Source: Adiantum capillus-veneris
Lineage: Eukaryota; Streptophyta; Polypodiopsida; Polypodiales; Pteridaceae
Length of the DNA: 64,000 nucleotides
Direction: 5' to 3'
NCBI GenBank assembly: GCA_014529385.2
Contig: CM043959.1
Location: 15,696,809-15,760,808 of the forward strand
Every line of letters starts with the position of its first letter. Position 1 is the first letter of the stretch. Below are positions 43,943 through 55,558 of this stretch, piece by piece. The position numbers and the translations under genes were made by a program. The notes under the pieces are model-generated. The model saw only the letters and a list, made by a program, of their open reading frames with translations, searched no databases and was not told where the DNA came from.

Positions 43943-45715
43943 ATGGCTGACAATAGTAAAGAGAGTGAAATTAATGTTGATAACTTTGATTTTGCTCATG
44001 AGCAAGCTACTAATGATGCTTCAATGCTTGTTAACTATCTTGTTTCTAGGCTTCAACAAGCCATGGGCAATCCATCTCTCCAAAGTGAAGTGCAACAACG
44101 GCAGCTCCGTGCTCACGGGATTCTCCAAGCTCATCACCATGACGAGAGAACACCTAGGAAGCCTCCTTGTGAGACTAACCAAAGAGGTCTCTCTCCGATT
44201 CGGGAAGAAGAAGAGAATCCATATGAAGGGCTCAAGAATTTACTTCTTGATGATGCATCTCCTTCCCAAAGGAGAACTCAAGAGCCTCCACTGAAGGAAC
44301 AAGAAAGAAGCGAGTCTCCCGCCACCTCGGCGGAGATGGCTCCATGAAGACGGCAGGCTAAACGCTCTCCATCACCACCAAAGCGGAGAAGACCATCACA
44401 CTCTTCTCCACGCCATAATTCAAAGAGGGATGATAAAAAGCAAGAGAAGAAAAAGGCGAGAAAGAGGACACCCTCTTCTCCATCTTCTTCATCCTCTTCC
44501 TCTTATGAAAGCTATGGTGAAGACGACAAAGATCAAGACAAGAAAAAGGTGAGAAAGAGGTCACCCTCTTCTCCACCTTCTTCAAATTCTTCACCTTCTG
44601 AAGAAAGTGATGGTGCAACCTTTGAACCATCAAAAAGAAGAGGCCATAGGAAATCGTGTGCCGCATGGAAGAGGCCGTCCAAGTTGAAGAAATTCAAAGA
44701 GGGAGGGAAGAGCATCTCTTTCCTTACCTATGATGGTACCTTTGGTGCTACGGACAAAGTCTTGGCCTTTATCCAACAATTTGATGCGGCGTTTGGAGAT
44801 GAGGGCTTCACGGAGTCCTCTAAGCTACGCCATGTAGCTATGCACTTTCAAAAGTCCACCAGACAATGTTGGTCTAGCCTACGAGCCAACGGTGAAGCTC
44901 CACGAACATGGAAAGCTTTAAGAGCTTCCATTATGAAGCAGTTTTTGGCCACCGATACCAAAGACAAAGTACTCACCGAATGGCGAAGCTTAAAGCTCTC
45001 TCCCAATGAATCTATCCACAAATATGTAGACAAGTTTTGGGCCCTACAACTCAAAGCCACTGTCTTCAAAAAGTTGGCTTTTGGAGAGCAAAAGCAACAA
45101 TTTTGTGCGGGCTTAACCGAAGGAATGGCGGAGTATGTCAACTCCCAAAGACCACGTACCATATCGGCAGTAATACACCACACTATGGTCGCCTCTCGAA
45201 TCAATTTCCAAACGGGGGCAAAAAGAAATAATAAGCCCTTGGAAAACAAGGGTTCCAATGAGCCTAAGGGGAAGGACAATGTCCAAAAGTCTCCTAAGGG
45301 CAACTCCAACAAAGCTAAAGAGAAGGGAGTTTACAAAGGTAAGAATAAACTCTCTCCTGAAGAGCTTGAGCGTTATCGTAAGGATAACCGGTGTTTCAAG
45401 TGCGGCGAACAAGGGCATGCGTACCGCGCTTGTCCCCAAAAGAACAACCGCCAAGATCCTCCTAGAGCTTCCTTGGTTGAAATCCAAGAAGAGGAGACTC
45501 ACCAAACTCACCACAAAGGATCTCCTCTATGCCATGCTTGGGGAAAGGTAAGAGAACATGATGCTTTTATTCTCTTTGACCCTGGTTCTACTCACAATTT
45601 TATATCTATAGAGTTGGCCACCAAGCTAGGAATACAATACTACGAGATGGGAGATGTCCTACCCGCACCGCAGACAGTGCCTTCAAGGGGCAAGAAGCTT
45701 CAGTCACTCCCTTAA
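43943..45715 (+). pseudogene. Chromovirus C Gag and protease start
   Basis: The ATG at 43,943 starts a frame of 134 codons ending at an in-frame TGA (44,345-44,347) that most simply derives from CGA. The same frame is then open to 45,715. Order: N-terminal segment, an Arg/Ser/Lys-rich tract (about 44,360-44,690, RS-like with two K-K-x-R-K-R-[TS]-P-S-S-P copies), the capsid domain (G-K-S-I-S-F-L-T-Y-D-G-T.. through W-R-S-L-K-L-S-P-N-E-S-I-H-K-Y), and a zinc knuckle C-F-K-C-G-E-Q-G-H-A-Y-R-A-C near 45,392-45,435. The protease motif is F-D-P-G-S-T-H-N-F-I, with the catalytic triad D-P-G (45,578-45,586) where D-S/T-G is needed. The frame slips one base near 45,668. Confidence 0.85.
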
Positions 45716-47399
45716 TCGGGAAATTGAGGCTTCATGTCCAAGGCTATGTGGACAAAGAGGACTTATTTATCTCTCCTCTCAAGCATGAGGATGTCATCCT
45801 AGGGGCACCATGGTTTGACCGCCTGGCTGCCGATGTTAAATTTCCTGAAAGGAGAATCTCCTTTAAGTTCAGGGAAAAAGACATGTATATAGATGCTAAG
45901 GAAATGGGTAACACCATCCCCATTGTACATACACAAGCTTTCAACAAGTCAATAAAAAGCTCTATTTCCGTGTACATGATTTTTGTTAAAGACTCTCAAA
46001 ATGAACCTAATGCTTTAGCAAAAGAAAATTAAAGCAACCAAAAGGAATTAGAGTTATCCAATTTTCTCAAGGGGTTTCAAGATGTTTTTATTGACGACAT
46101 CCCTTGTGAACTACCTCCTAAACGAGGTAATGATGACCTTGCAATTGAACTTCTTCTAGGAAGTTCACCGCCCAATAAACCTCCTTATAGAGTTTCTGAA
46201 GCTCAACAAGAGGAGATTATGCGGCAAGTGCATGAGTTAGTTGAGAAGGGTACGGTTAGGCCAAGCTCATCTCCATTTTGCTCACCTGTGCTATTAGTGC
46301 AAAAGAAAAACGGCACATATCGTATGTGTGTCGACTATAGAGCACTAAATAGGATCACTATCAAGAATAGGTTTCCCGTTCCACGGGTAGAAGACCTATT
46401 TGATAAGCTACAAGGATCGACCTACTTCAGTAGGGTTGACCTAAAAAGTGGCTATCATCAAATAAGGATAGTTGATCAAGACATTGTAAAGACCGCATTT
46501 CGTACTACATTTGGTCTTTACGAATACATTGTCATGCCTTTTGGCTTGACCAATGCACCAGCCACATTCAACCGCTTGATGGAGAAGCTGTTCAGGCCTC
46601 ATCGAACCTTCACTGGAGTGTTCTTTGATGATATTATCATCTACTCTAATTCATTGGAGGAACACAAGCAACACCTCCAGGTAATATTTCAAGTTTTAAG
46701 AGAGAATAAACTTTATGTTAATCGAAAGAAAAGTGAATTTTTCTTGCAAGAGATTCAGTATTTAGGTCACATTATCTCTCAAGATGGCATCCAAATGGAT
46801 CCATCCAAGTTAAAGGTAATAAAAGGATGGCCTAAACCAAGGAATCTTCATGAACTAAGAAGCTTCATAGCTATCTGTGCATATTATAGATGCTTCATAG
46901 AAAAGTTCTCACAAATTGCGGGACCATTACATGACCTAACAAAGAAAAGAGTTAGGTATACATGGTCTGCTAAGGAGAACAATGCTTTCGAAAAGCTTAA
47001 AGAAAAGCTTATCTCTCAACCTGTGCTTACACTACCGGATCTCTCAAAACCATTTGAGGTCCAATGCGATGCTTGTGGTGATTGCCTTGGAGTTGTTTTG
47101 CTCCAAGAAGGGCACGCCATAGGCTATGAGAGTCGAAGGCTCGACCCTGTTGAGCAAGCTCTAGGCATATACGAAAAGGAACTCCTTGCAGTTCTACATG
47201 CCTTAGACTCATGGAAGCACTATTTATTGGGGACTCCTTTCATTCTGCGAACGGATCACCAAAGTCTTAAGTACTTCATGACGCAGACCAAGCTCTCCGA
47301 CAAACAAATGAGGTGGGCAAATTTCCTTTCGCAATTTCATTTTCATATTGCTCACATTGCTGGCAAGCATAATCTGATGCACTCTCAAGACGGCCGAGA
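45670..47399 (+). pseudogene. Chromovirus C protease end, reverse transcriptase, RNase H
   Basis: After the frame slip the polyprotein reads on in another frame: L-I-G-K-L-R-L-H-V, then V-I-L-G-A-P-W-F near 45,790-45,820 (protease end). A TAA at 46,030-46,032 interrupts it, after which the same frame continues open from about 46,033 to 47,403. RT motifs: S-P-V-L-L-V-Q-K-K-N-G, M-C-V-D-Y-R-A-L-N, F-S-R-V-D-L-K-S-G-Y-H-Q-I, V-M-P-F-G-L-T-N-A-P, and F-F-D-D at 46,621-46,632. RNase H: Q-C-D-A-C-G-D near 47,062, Y-E-K-E-L-L-A near 47,170 and R-T-D-H-Q-S-L near 47,248. Near 47,373 a loss of about four bases destroys the conserved N-V-A-D-A-L-S-R-R end and shifts frame. Confidence 0.9.
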
Positions 47400-48893
47400 G
47401 TGAATGCGGTTTCCATAGCAACTCACAATGATCTATCTTCAATGATAGATGAGTATGCTATTGATCCCGATTTTAGAGATGTGATTTCAGCCCTTGCATT
47501 AGGGAAGAAAGAAGAACCATTTACTTTACCAGATGGTTATCTTCTCTATGGCAATAGACTATGCGTTACTAACTCACTACGTGAGAAAGTAATGTATGAA
47601 TCTCATGCTCCACCTTATGCGGGGCATAGAGGGATTCAGTCTACCTTAAAGGGAATTGAAACATATTTCTATTGGCCTACCATGAAAGTGAACATACAAG
47701 AGTATGTTTCCAAATGTGTGGTATGCCAAAAGACAAAATTTGATAGAGGGAAGCAACTTGGATTGCTTCAACCCTTGCCAATCCCTAATTCACCATGGGA
47801 GAGCATATCCATGGATTTTATCTTTGGATTGCCTAAGTCTATCCATGGGAATACGGGAATATGGACGATAATAGACAGGTTTAGTAAACAAGCTCATTTT
47901 ATACCTGTCAAAAAGACTATCAAAGCCCATCAAATGGCAACCCTCTTTATTTCACAAATTTTCAAGTACCATGGCTTGCCCATGTCCATAGTGTCGGATA
48001 GAGATCCTAGAATGACCAGTAATTTCTGGAAGGGTCTCTTTGAGAATTTAGGAACAAGGCTAAACTTCTCTTCAGCCTATCATCCACAAATTGATGGCCA
48101 AAGTGAAATAGCTAACCTAACCATTCTCGATCTACTAAAAGCCTATGTAACGGAAGTAGATCAAAGATCCCAATGGGAGAAGTACTTACCCTTAGTGGAG
48201 TATGCTTACAATAACAATGTACATACTTCCACGGGAAAAGCACCTTTCGAGGTAATTGAGGGAAGATCAAAAAGTCCCTTGCTACTTAAGGTACATGGGA
48301 AGATCTTCGCTGCAGATGAGTATAGTCGAGACCTACAAGAATCTTTCCAAAAGATTAAGGATGCTATCTCTATCTCACAGCAAAGGCAAAAGGCTGTTGC
48401 TGACAAGCACAGAAGAGCCCAAGCCTTTAAAGAAAACGATTGGGTCTTGTTAAAGTTTCCCAAGGCTCGATTAAGACACACAAGGGGCAAGAATCCTACG
48501 GGTCACCAAAAGTACTATGCTAAACTAGCAAAAAGGTACTATGGTCCCTTTCAGATTCTTAGGCCAATCAATGAGATGGCCTATCAACTCAAGTTTCCCA
48601 ATCATTGGCTCATACACAATGCTTTTCACGTGATCCTATTAAAGCCTTACAAAGGAGAGCCACCTCAAGAACCAACTATTGAAGACCCACCGGAGATCGA
48701 GGACCAAGAAGAGGTGCTGCAGCCCAAGTCTATTCTCCGACATGAAGACAAGGTACTAAGAGGCGGTAAGACTATCCGACGATATCTTATTAAGTTTAAG
48801 AATTATCCTTTTGAAGATGCTAGATGGATGCAAGGCATACAATTAAAGGATAACCTAAACCTTGTCAATGCTTACAATGCTTCCCAAGAGTAA
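47374..48893 (+). pseudogene. Chromovirus C integrase with chromodomain-like C-terminus
   Basis: Third frame of the polyprotein, uninterrupted to the stop at 48,893. It begins with the D-A-L-S-R-R-P-R-V remnant of RNase H. The zinc-binding domain has H-A-P-P-Y-A-G-H (near 47,605) and C-V-V-C (near 47,715). The DDE core has S-M-D-F-I-F-G-L-P, V-S-D-R-D-P-R-M-T and D-G-Q-S-E. The GPY/F-type module Y-Y-G-P-F-Q-I-L-R-P-I-N-E-M-A-Y-Q-L lies near 48,536-48,595. The end (about 48,729-48,866) has a chromodomain-like pattern, I-L-R-H-E-D-K-V-L-R-G-G-K-T-I-R-R-Y-L-I-K-F-K-N-Y-P, with A-R-W-M in place of A-T-W-E. Chromodomains tether integration to chromatin. The integrase looks intact but depends on frameshifted upstream parts. 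Confidence 0.9.
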
Positions 48894-49392
48894 GCAAATG
48901 TACAAAATGTTAAAAATGAACAAAATTTTTGTCTTATAAAACTCTCTTTTTCTTTATTTGTGCACAAAAATGAAGTAGTATGCATGCTTAGATCAAGTTT
49001 GTGGAGACGACGTCTCCCAAACACCAAGTAGAGCTTGTCACTCTACTATGGAAGACTGATAGGACTAATGTGCAGACATGCTTGCGGCAGCCTCAGGCTC
49101 TCAAGCGCCAAATGGACTAGTCATCCATTGTGGAATGATGTCGTAGGGTAACATAGGGATCCTCTACCCGCTAAGAAAAGGACTCATGAACATGCTTTAT
49201 CTTCTCTACACCATAGTCGAGGACGACTATGATTTCAAGAGAGAGGTAATGTCATAATAATCAATATCTAATTCTCCTAAATGATTTTCTCATATTAAAT
49301 TGATCATTTAATGTGGGGAAGGCCAGGGGAGAAAAAGCTAGAATATTGGTTAAGCTAGCAGACCGGCCACAGTAGGGATCCAAAGGGGGGGG
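48894..49392 (+). other. 3' untranslated region and polypurine tract of chromovirus C
   Basis: Non-coding, ending in CCAAAGGGGGGGG (49,380-49,392), the polypurine tract. The segment around 49,250-49,330 (AATGATTTTCTCATATTAAA, then GATCATTTAATGTGGGG) is also found at 53,993-54,037 in front of a divergent LTR. Confidence 0.75.
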
Positions 49393-50815
49393 CATCTGCA
49401 AAAGAGCCATGTGCAACAATGGGCTAAAAAGACCCTAAGGTTCAGCCCATTAAGACTTCCAAAATGCTAAGGTTCCAAAATTCAAAGGTTGTGTCCAAAG
49501 GTCAACCCTAGGGAAAATTGGATGCTTTGTGTGTGCCCTAAAAGTCTTTGCACATCCCTACATGGGAGGGGGCGAGCCCTAAAGGTAGGGGATGAGAGAG
49601 AAAGCCACACACACACACACAGGCTCCCTTTACACAAAGGGAATGAGGGACACATGTCAGCTCCCTAGGCCAGATGCCCACAAGGTGTGCCCAATTTCTA
49701 TTGGATGACCCTTGAAGTGGACAATGAGAATTAAGCTAGAGTAAATCTAGTTTAATTAATTTAAAAACATTTAATAAAAGAAACCAATGAGAATTAAGTC
49801 TCCTAGAAGACTATTGGGCAGTCTCCCAAGGGGTCCAATGAGCATTCAAAAGCCCCATGGCTTGCCTGATTCCTATTGGCCAAGAGGCAAAGGGGTCCAA
49901 TGAGAGTTTAGTTTAATTATTTAATTACCTAAAGCTCTCACAAAAGGGGAAAGGGGGACACATGTCAGAAGGCTATCACTTATGCTAGTTAATTGTAATT
50001 GGCTTGACTTGGGGAGGGCCAATGAGGCTTCAGCAAGAGCAATTAGCAAGAGGGCTCGCCCAAGAGAGAGAGAGGGGGCTGATTTTTGCAAGGCATTATC
50101 ACACACACACTCACACAAGCTCATGTGTGAAGAAAGAGAAGACTATCTCTTCCCAAGATTTAATGGAGAACTCATCACCTACTCCAAGCTTGTGAGATAG
50201 AAGCCTACATCAACACTCTCTTGGCATGTGGATGCAAATCCAACCAAGAGCCAAGCTTCAATGCATGCTCATCTCCTCTACCAAGCTAATTACTAAGCTA
50301 AGCTATGCTACATATGAGTGATTATGTGAGGAGATGTACATCTTTCTCGTAAGATACTCCTTCTTCCTCTCAATCTACTCTCATACCCTGCTAGCTCTCA
50401 CCATCTTCGAAGGTGTGTGAGGTCTTGGGTCTGAGAACGGGGATAATTCAAGTTGTGTTTGTTAAGTGTTTTGCTTAGTGCATGAAGTTTCCATCTTCAT
50501 TGCACTAGCTAGTCTTGAAGGAACACAAAGAATTGTATTGTACAATGTCTCTCTTGATGGGAGAAACCATAATACAAAGCCTTTTGGAGGGGGGACCGGC
50601 TCCATGAAAATCCGGTCCTCAACTGTTGTCAATAGCTTAATTTCTCTCTCTTTTGAAAGTATTGTCGATGCTATCTAACTAGGTGTTATGCTTTTTGTTG
50701 CTCTCTCCACCCAAGCACTCTTGAAATTCTCATTAGGAATCTATTCTAATGAAATGCCCACTATGTTCATGCTAATTTCCGCTACACATAAGTTATTAGG
50801 CCATTAAATGTTACA
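49393..50815 (+). repeat. 3' LTR of chromovirus C
   Basis: 1,423 bp. It differs from the 5' LTR by scattered single-base changes and a shorter (CA)n run, and ends GTTACA followed by TGTCC. Confidence 0.9.
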
Positions 50816-53253
50816 TGTCCTCCTTGCCAAACACAAAATACACATATCTGTCGTCGAAATTGAGCATGCACTGGTGAGGAAAACATATGGCTAAACTACT
50901 TTGACAAACTCAAAAATACAAAAAGCACAAAGTTCGAACTATAAAAATTCAGCTACATTACAGACCTGATAATCGTGTACAAATGTCATCCAAATGTGCA
51001 AGCTGGAGAACAACGTTCGAGTTAAGCTACAAAAAAGCAAGGTGAATAGTTAAACATATCGTCTTGCAATGAAATGTCACATACTAAAACTACAAAGTAT
51101 AGAGTGCACATCATGCAGAGGTGCCATACAAAAGTGTGGTGGAGAGCTGGCACTATGGTCTCTCCAAAATTATGAAAAACAGAATCCGTGCCCTACCCCG
51201 TAGCATTTATATGTTGCACCAACCAAACGCATAGTCATTGGATGCTAGATACGGATAACGAACCTTGTAGTGATGTCGAGCTAGAGTCGCGCTTGTACAA
51301 TTGAAATGTCCAATGTTGTGAATATATGTACGAATTGCTGCCAACAAAAGGTATTAATGGAAAAGACACGTCATGTTGGCAACAATGCGCTTTGATTACG
51401 TCATGCTGGCAACATGGCTCAAATGTAAAGCGATGTGATTGATCACCACAGAGAGGCGGAGGGAGTATCTTGTGCAAATCTGTGAGCAGGGTTGAGGACG
51501 ATGATGACATACTACCTGTTCGACAAGATCAAGCAGCACATGAGCCCTCCTTTGCTTGCCACATGAGGATAGAGAAGGTGGTCTTGGTAGTGGTGATGGA
51601 GACTATAGAAGGTAGGCAAAGACCTAGCGCTATAGCGGTCAAGTTGTAAAAAGGTGGCATCACAGGAACCTCCGTCACAAAGGAGCCAGTATCCATTCCA
51701 TAAGCCGCTAGTTGCCAAAGATCCGGAATGTCCGTATCATGCATCACCAAAACCAACCAAGGGCTCTTCCAGAGGTCGACGACATCAGCAGTCATGGAGC
51801 CGCTTAGCATGGTGCGCACGCTGCCGCAGAGACAAGGTGGCCTTCATCAAAACCCTGTCCATCCCGTTAATCTCTCTTTTTGCTCCTCTTCCTTGCTTTG
51901 CTGGCAAGGACGACTCTCTGAGAGGATCGAAGCCGCATCAAGCAACATTTTTCCCATAGAAGAAGAAAACAAGTCAAGAAGATGTGACCACAAGAGCTGA
52001 TGTATAAGTTTCCTTTATTCCAACGTTTGCTCGAGAGGATTCTTGCTTGCAAAAAATGCCTTGAGACATAAAGGTTGAAAAAGGCTCCCTCACACGCACT
52101 CTTCCTTTTCAGCAATAACGCTCCCGTATTCTCCTCCTTGGTGCTGCTTTTGCTCCTCTTTCATATAGCCTCCAACTCCTCTACTCATGGTAATCTCTAA
52201 AGATTGCACCCTTCGCCTTCTAAAGCTCGCGACCAGTCCTTGCTCGTGGCCCCCTTGGCCAATAGTAGCCTTTCCTATGGCGGTGCTGCTTGGTGTAGCA
52301 CCCCATGCAGGTGGTGATCCTTCCTTTTTTCTTATGTGGCGCTACCCCCCACTGTAGGTAGTGTTCCTCCTTTCTTTGTGTTTTTGCTCTCTGTAGCCTG
52401 TGGATCTTTTTGTAGAAGTGTCCTCCCCACTTTTAATGCTCACTCCTTCCTTTATGTCCACTGTGGTGCCTTCTCTTCGTGTGCTATGAGAACCCCATTA
52501 GCAGAGCTAGCTTCTTCTTCCCTTGGTGCAACTTTTTGGCATGCCCAAAGGGCTAAGGCCATAGTGATGTGTTCCCTTTTTGTTACTGAAAAATCTCATA
52601 TGTATTTAAAAAAATAAAATAAAGAATGAAAATGTTTGATTGGTGAGTACACTGCAACATTCAAGAAAGAGTCATGAGTGTTAGAGGTGGGGTTGTTGAA
52701 AAATGTGAAGAATCCATCATCCAATGTGTATGACTCGACTAAAAATATGAAACTATTTATATTTTTTTGGCAAGGATTTGAAGGCTTGCTAGGGGTTGTT
52801 GTAACTTGTATCATAAATCACTACCTCATACCACCTGACACCTGCTGGTCTACACTAGAAGCTACGAAAAGCCATGAATTAGCTTTGAAATCTGTCAACT
52901 CGAAGCAAAAGGGTATGGAGCCCATTCTCCATGCTCAAATCCATATCCTCCGTCTTCGTAGAAACCGTGCACACAGTCCTTGAGCATCTTGCTTCCCACC
53001 TGGAATAGCCATGGAGGCTAGCAGTTGGCTTCAGTCCCCCCAACTTGTTGTTTCCCCTCTGCCATAACTAGTGCAGCAATGAGCAGGAGCAACGCAGCGG
53101 CGCCTGCTGAAGAAGAGGAGTCTCTGCCCTACACCTCCTGGCCACGAATACTTGCCTCTTGCTCTTGTCCGCCCTTGTCCTAGTTTTGCTGCCTCTTCCG
53201 CAGCACCATCGATCGATCAACCTTACAAAGTGGAGCGATTGCAAAAAAAAAAG

Positions 53254-53255
<2 letters not shown>
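50816..53255. other. Unassigned DNA, possible gene fragment
   Basis: No retroelement signal. On the minus strand an open frame at 51,529-51,819 (96 codons) encodes D-L-W-K-S-P-W-L-V-L-V-M-H-D, then M-P-P-F-Y-N-L-T-A-I-A-L-G-L-C-L-P with a hydrophobic stretch that could be a membrane segment. Its composition is more protein-like than its neighbours, but I do not recognise the family. Plus-strand frames 51,654-51,959 and 51,728-52,000 overlap it. Another frame at 52,336-52,617 is Cys/Ser-rich and not convincing. Confidence 0.25.

Positions 53256-53289
<34 letters not shown>
53256..53289. repeat. (TC)17 microsatellite
   Basis: Uninterrupted TC run of 34 bases after an A-rich stretch, abutting the possible SINE. 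Confidence 0.95.
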
Positions 53290-53292
<3 letters not shown>

Positions 53293-53400
53293 GCGCAGTG
53301 GTTAGAGCTGGAGACACATTAGCATGCAAAAAACATGGGAGAGTATAGTAGCAGGTTGAATTACTGGGCTTCAAGCCTACAACTGGTTATCGAGCTAGCA
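53290..53400 (+). mobile_element. Possible tRNA-derived SINE head
   Basis: GCGCAGTGGTTAGAGC (about 53,293-53,308) resembles a tRNA A box (GCNCAGTGGTTAGAGC is a common tRNA D-arm sequence). About 60 bases later GGTTGAATTAC (53,354-53,364) resembles a decayed B box (GGTTCGANTCC). Such a pair is the internal RNA polymerase III promoter. The rest does not fold as a clean tRNA, so a SINE or tRNA relic is likelier than a functional gene. Confidence 0.4.
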
Positions 53401-53965
53401 ACACCTGCACAATGAGGGCATTCTCTCAATTTCTTTCTCCTCTCTGATCTACTCAATTATCGCCTCTGCTTCATGTATGATGCCCTTACCTGGTCTCTCC
53501 TCTCCCAATTTCTCTTGCCTCATTTGCTGCAGAAGAGTAGTCTCTTCTTGCACAACAAAACCATTCATTCAATCCCTCTCTCCATAGGCAAGGAGTCGAC
53601 CATAGAGAGCCTTGAAAGCTGTGGCAAGAGTGGGGAAAGTGAGGTAAGAGTCGCGGAATGAGAGGACCGGAATGCAAGCAAGCTACGGACAATAAAAGCA
53701 AGGAAGAGGCAATGTAGGCTGCCCAAGAGCAAGGTAGGTGATGGTCACGCTCCTACATTGAGTAAGGGAATATTCGTATATATGGAAGTTTTTAAAAGTT
53801 GCCAATAGGCGGTTCTTGTTTTGGAGTAGAGCCTCTTAGCAAAAAAAAAATTCATCCACAAAACCTAGAATACATACTTGGGTGAAGCGCAAAAAAAAGA
53901 CTCTCTCTCTCTCTCACACATACACACACACACACATACACATAGTACTGGTATTACTATTGATA
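53401..53965. other. Unassigned DNA with CT and CA microsatellites
   Basis: Holds short CT and CA/TA runs (about 53,900-53,943) followed by a GTACTGGTATTACTATTGATAC segment that belongs to the GGTACT-type repeat. The open frames at 53,473-53,661 and 53,486-53,701 have no motif. Confidence 0.4.
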
Positions 53966-53967
53966 CG

Positions 53968-55558
53968 TGTCATTAAATATAATATCTAACCAATCCAAAT
54001 GATTTTCTCAAATTAAACTGATCATTTAATGTGGGATAATAAACGGGAACAAGGGTTAGAATATAGACATGTGGTTACGGATCTATCTCATCACGTGGCC
54101 AATGGTAAAGGGGTCCAAATAAGAGATGGTCTGTCAAAGAGCAAGGTTAACTAATGGAACTTAAAATACCTTAGTGTTAGTTTCATTAAAGCCTCCAATG
54201 GTCAGTGTTAAAAGTCATTTGACCTTAGGCAAAGCTAGGGCTGAGCTTGAGGTGGGAACCCAACCTAAGCTTGAGGTGCTTGTCGTGCTTGATGACTAAG
54301 GTGTGTGCTTGATGACTAAAGTGCTTGTCGTGCTTGATGACTAAGGTGTGTGCTTGATGACTAAAGTGCTTGTCGTGCTTGATGACTAAGGTGCTTGAGG
54401 TGCTTGTCATGCTTGATAACTAAGGTACTTGAGGTGCTTGTCATGCTTATGAGGAAGGTGCTTGAGGAGCTTCCTATGCATGAAAGTCCCAAAGATAGGG
54501 GAATCTTTGACTTAACCTTCCACTCACCCAAAGGGCGCCCCTTTTTTTCAAAGGGCACATGGGACACATGTCAAACTCTCCCTATGCTTAACCACATGGT
54601 GTGCTTGAATGCTATTGGTTGGGCTAAAGAGGGGTCCAATGAGATTCTAGTTCCATCCAACAAATATCTAGATATTTTCAAGCTCTCTCTCTCTAAGGGA
54701 TAAGGAGGACACTTGTCCAAAGACTACATGTACTTGAATGCATGTTGCATGTGATTGGCTAGGAGGGAGAGGGGTCCAATGAGCTTGAAACATGTGTAAA
54801 AGCTACAACTCGCCCCAAGCAAGCAAGGGGGGTGCTAGGGGGATATACACCACACACACACACACATTTTGTGGATCCATTCTCACTTGGTGAAAGTTGA
54901 GGAACTCCACCTCCTTCTCCAAGCTTGTGAGAAGTGAGAGCCTCTACCAACACTCCTGGCTATGGAATGCAAATCCAACCAAGAGCCATGCTTCAATGCT
55001 TAAGCTTGTCATCTTCTTCATCTTCATTACTATGCTATTATGTATGCTAGCAATAAGAGTGATGATAAGTGAGGAATTGTTTCTTTCTCTTATGGAATGT
55101 TTCTTCTTCCTCTTCCCTATCCTCATTCCCCGCTAGCTCTCTCCACCTTCGAAGGTGTTTGAGGCCTTGGGACTGAGGCTTGGGATAGTTAATTCTTTTT
55201 GCAAAGTTTATGTTAAGCTCGTGATGCATGAAGCTTTCCATCTTCATAGCATCACCAAGGTCACAAGGAACACTAAGATTGTATTGTAACAAAGTCTCTC
55301 TTGATGGGAGAAACTATAATACAAATGCCTATTGGATGGGGACCGGCTCCATATGAATCCGATCCTCAACTATTGTCATGTTCTCTAAACTCTCTCTCTT
55401 GCAAAAGTATTGTTCATGCCAAGTTAACTAAGTACCATGTTTATGTTGCTACCATCAATTAAGTTCACCTACTATGCTCACAAAGTAATCTCACAAAAGT
55501 GCTTCACCTAATTTCCTAATTCCGCTACTCTCAAAGTTCATAGACCATTTTCCATTAC
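53968..55558 (+). repeat. Divergent LTR related to chromovirus C, with a piece of 3' UTR
   Basis: The left part (53,968-54,040) matches the chromovirus 3' UTR (AATGATTTTCTCAAATTAAAC, GATCATTTAATGTGGG). Further matches to its LTR run in order: GGGACACATGTCA near 54,552, the (CA)n run near 54,851, CTCCAAGCTTGTGAGA near 54,917, AATCCAACCAAGAGCCA near 54,972, TTCGAAGGTGT near 55,148, TCTCTTGATGGGAGAAAC near 55,295 and GGGGACCGGCTCCAT near 55,338. It ends CCATTACA at 55,558. It is an old 3' end of a sister family; no matching internal region or 5' LTR is present. Confidence 0.75.
54276..54470 (+). repeat. GCTTGATGACTAAG minisatellite with 45-bp higher-order unit
   Basis: Two exact 45-bp units (54,300-54,344 and 54,345-54,389) are each built from a 20-bp piece (GGTGTGTGCTTGATGACTAA) and a 25-bp piece (AGTGCTTGTCG...GACTAA). 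Less regular copies continue to about 54,470. It lies inside the divergent LTR and is absent from chromovirus C. Confidence 0.85.

Larger units (their letters stand above)
42099..50815 (+). mobile_element. Chromovirus C: full-length Ty3/Gypsy element
   Basis: Two ~1.43-kb LTRs (42,099-43,525 and 49,393-50,815) flank gag, protease, RT, RNase H and integrase with a chromodomain-like end. Reading the LTRs side by side I counted about 16-17 substitutions plus a (CA)n length difference, or roughly 98.8% identity, so it is relatively young. An initiator-Met primer site follows the 5' LTR. No target duplication is obvious: TGTCC follows the 3' LTR and nothing matching precedes the 5' LTR. The 5' flank also shows an AAAAGGGGGGG run just like the polypurine tract, so the outer boundary is uncertain by about 10-15 bp. 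Confidence 0.9.

Noticed and set aside
44848-45312. 154-codon minus-strand frame
   Set aside because: Shadow of the chromovirus Gag capsid and knuckle region on the other strand.
53290-53400. Functional tRNA gene
   Set aside because: The A and B boxes are imperfect and no cloverleaf or acceptor stem can be drawn; kept only as a possible SINE.
54225-54410. His/Lys repeat protein on the minus strand
   Set aside because: Direct translation of the GCTTGATGACTAAG minisatellite.
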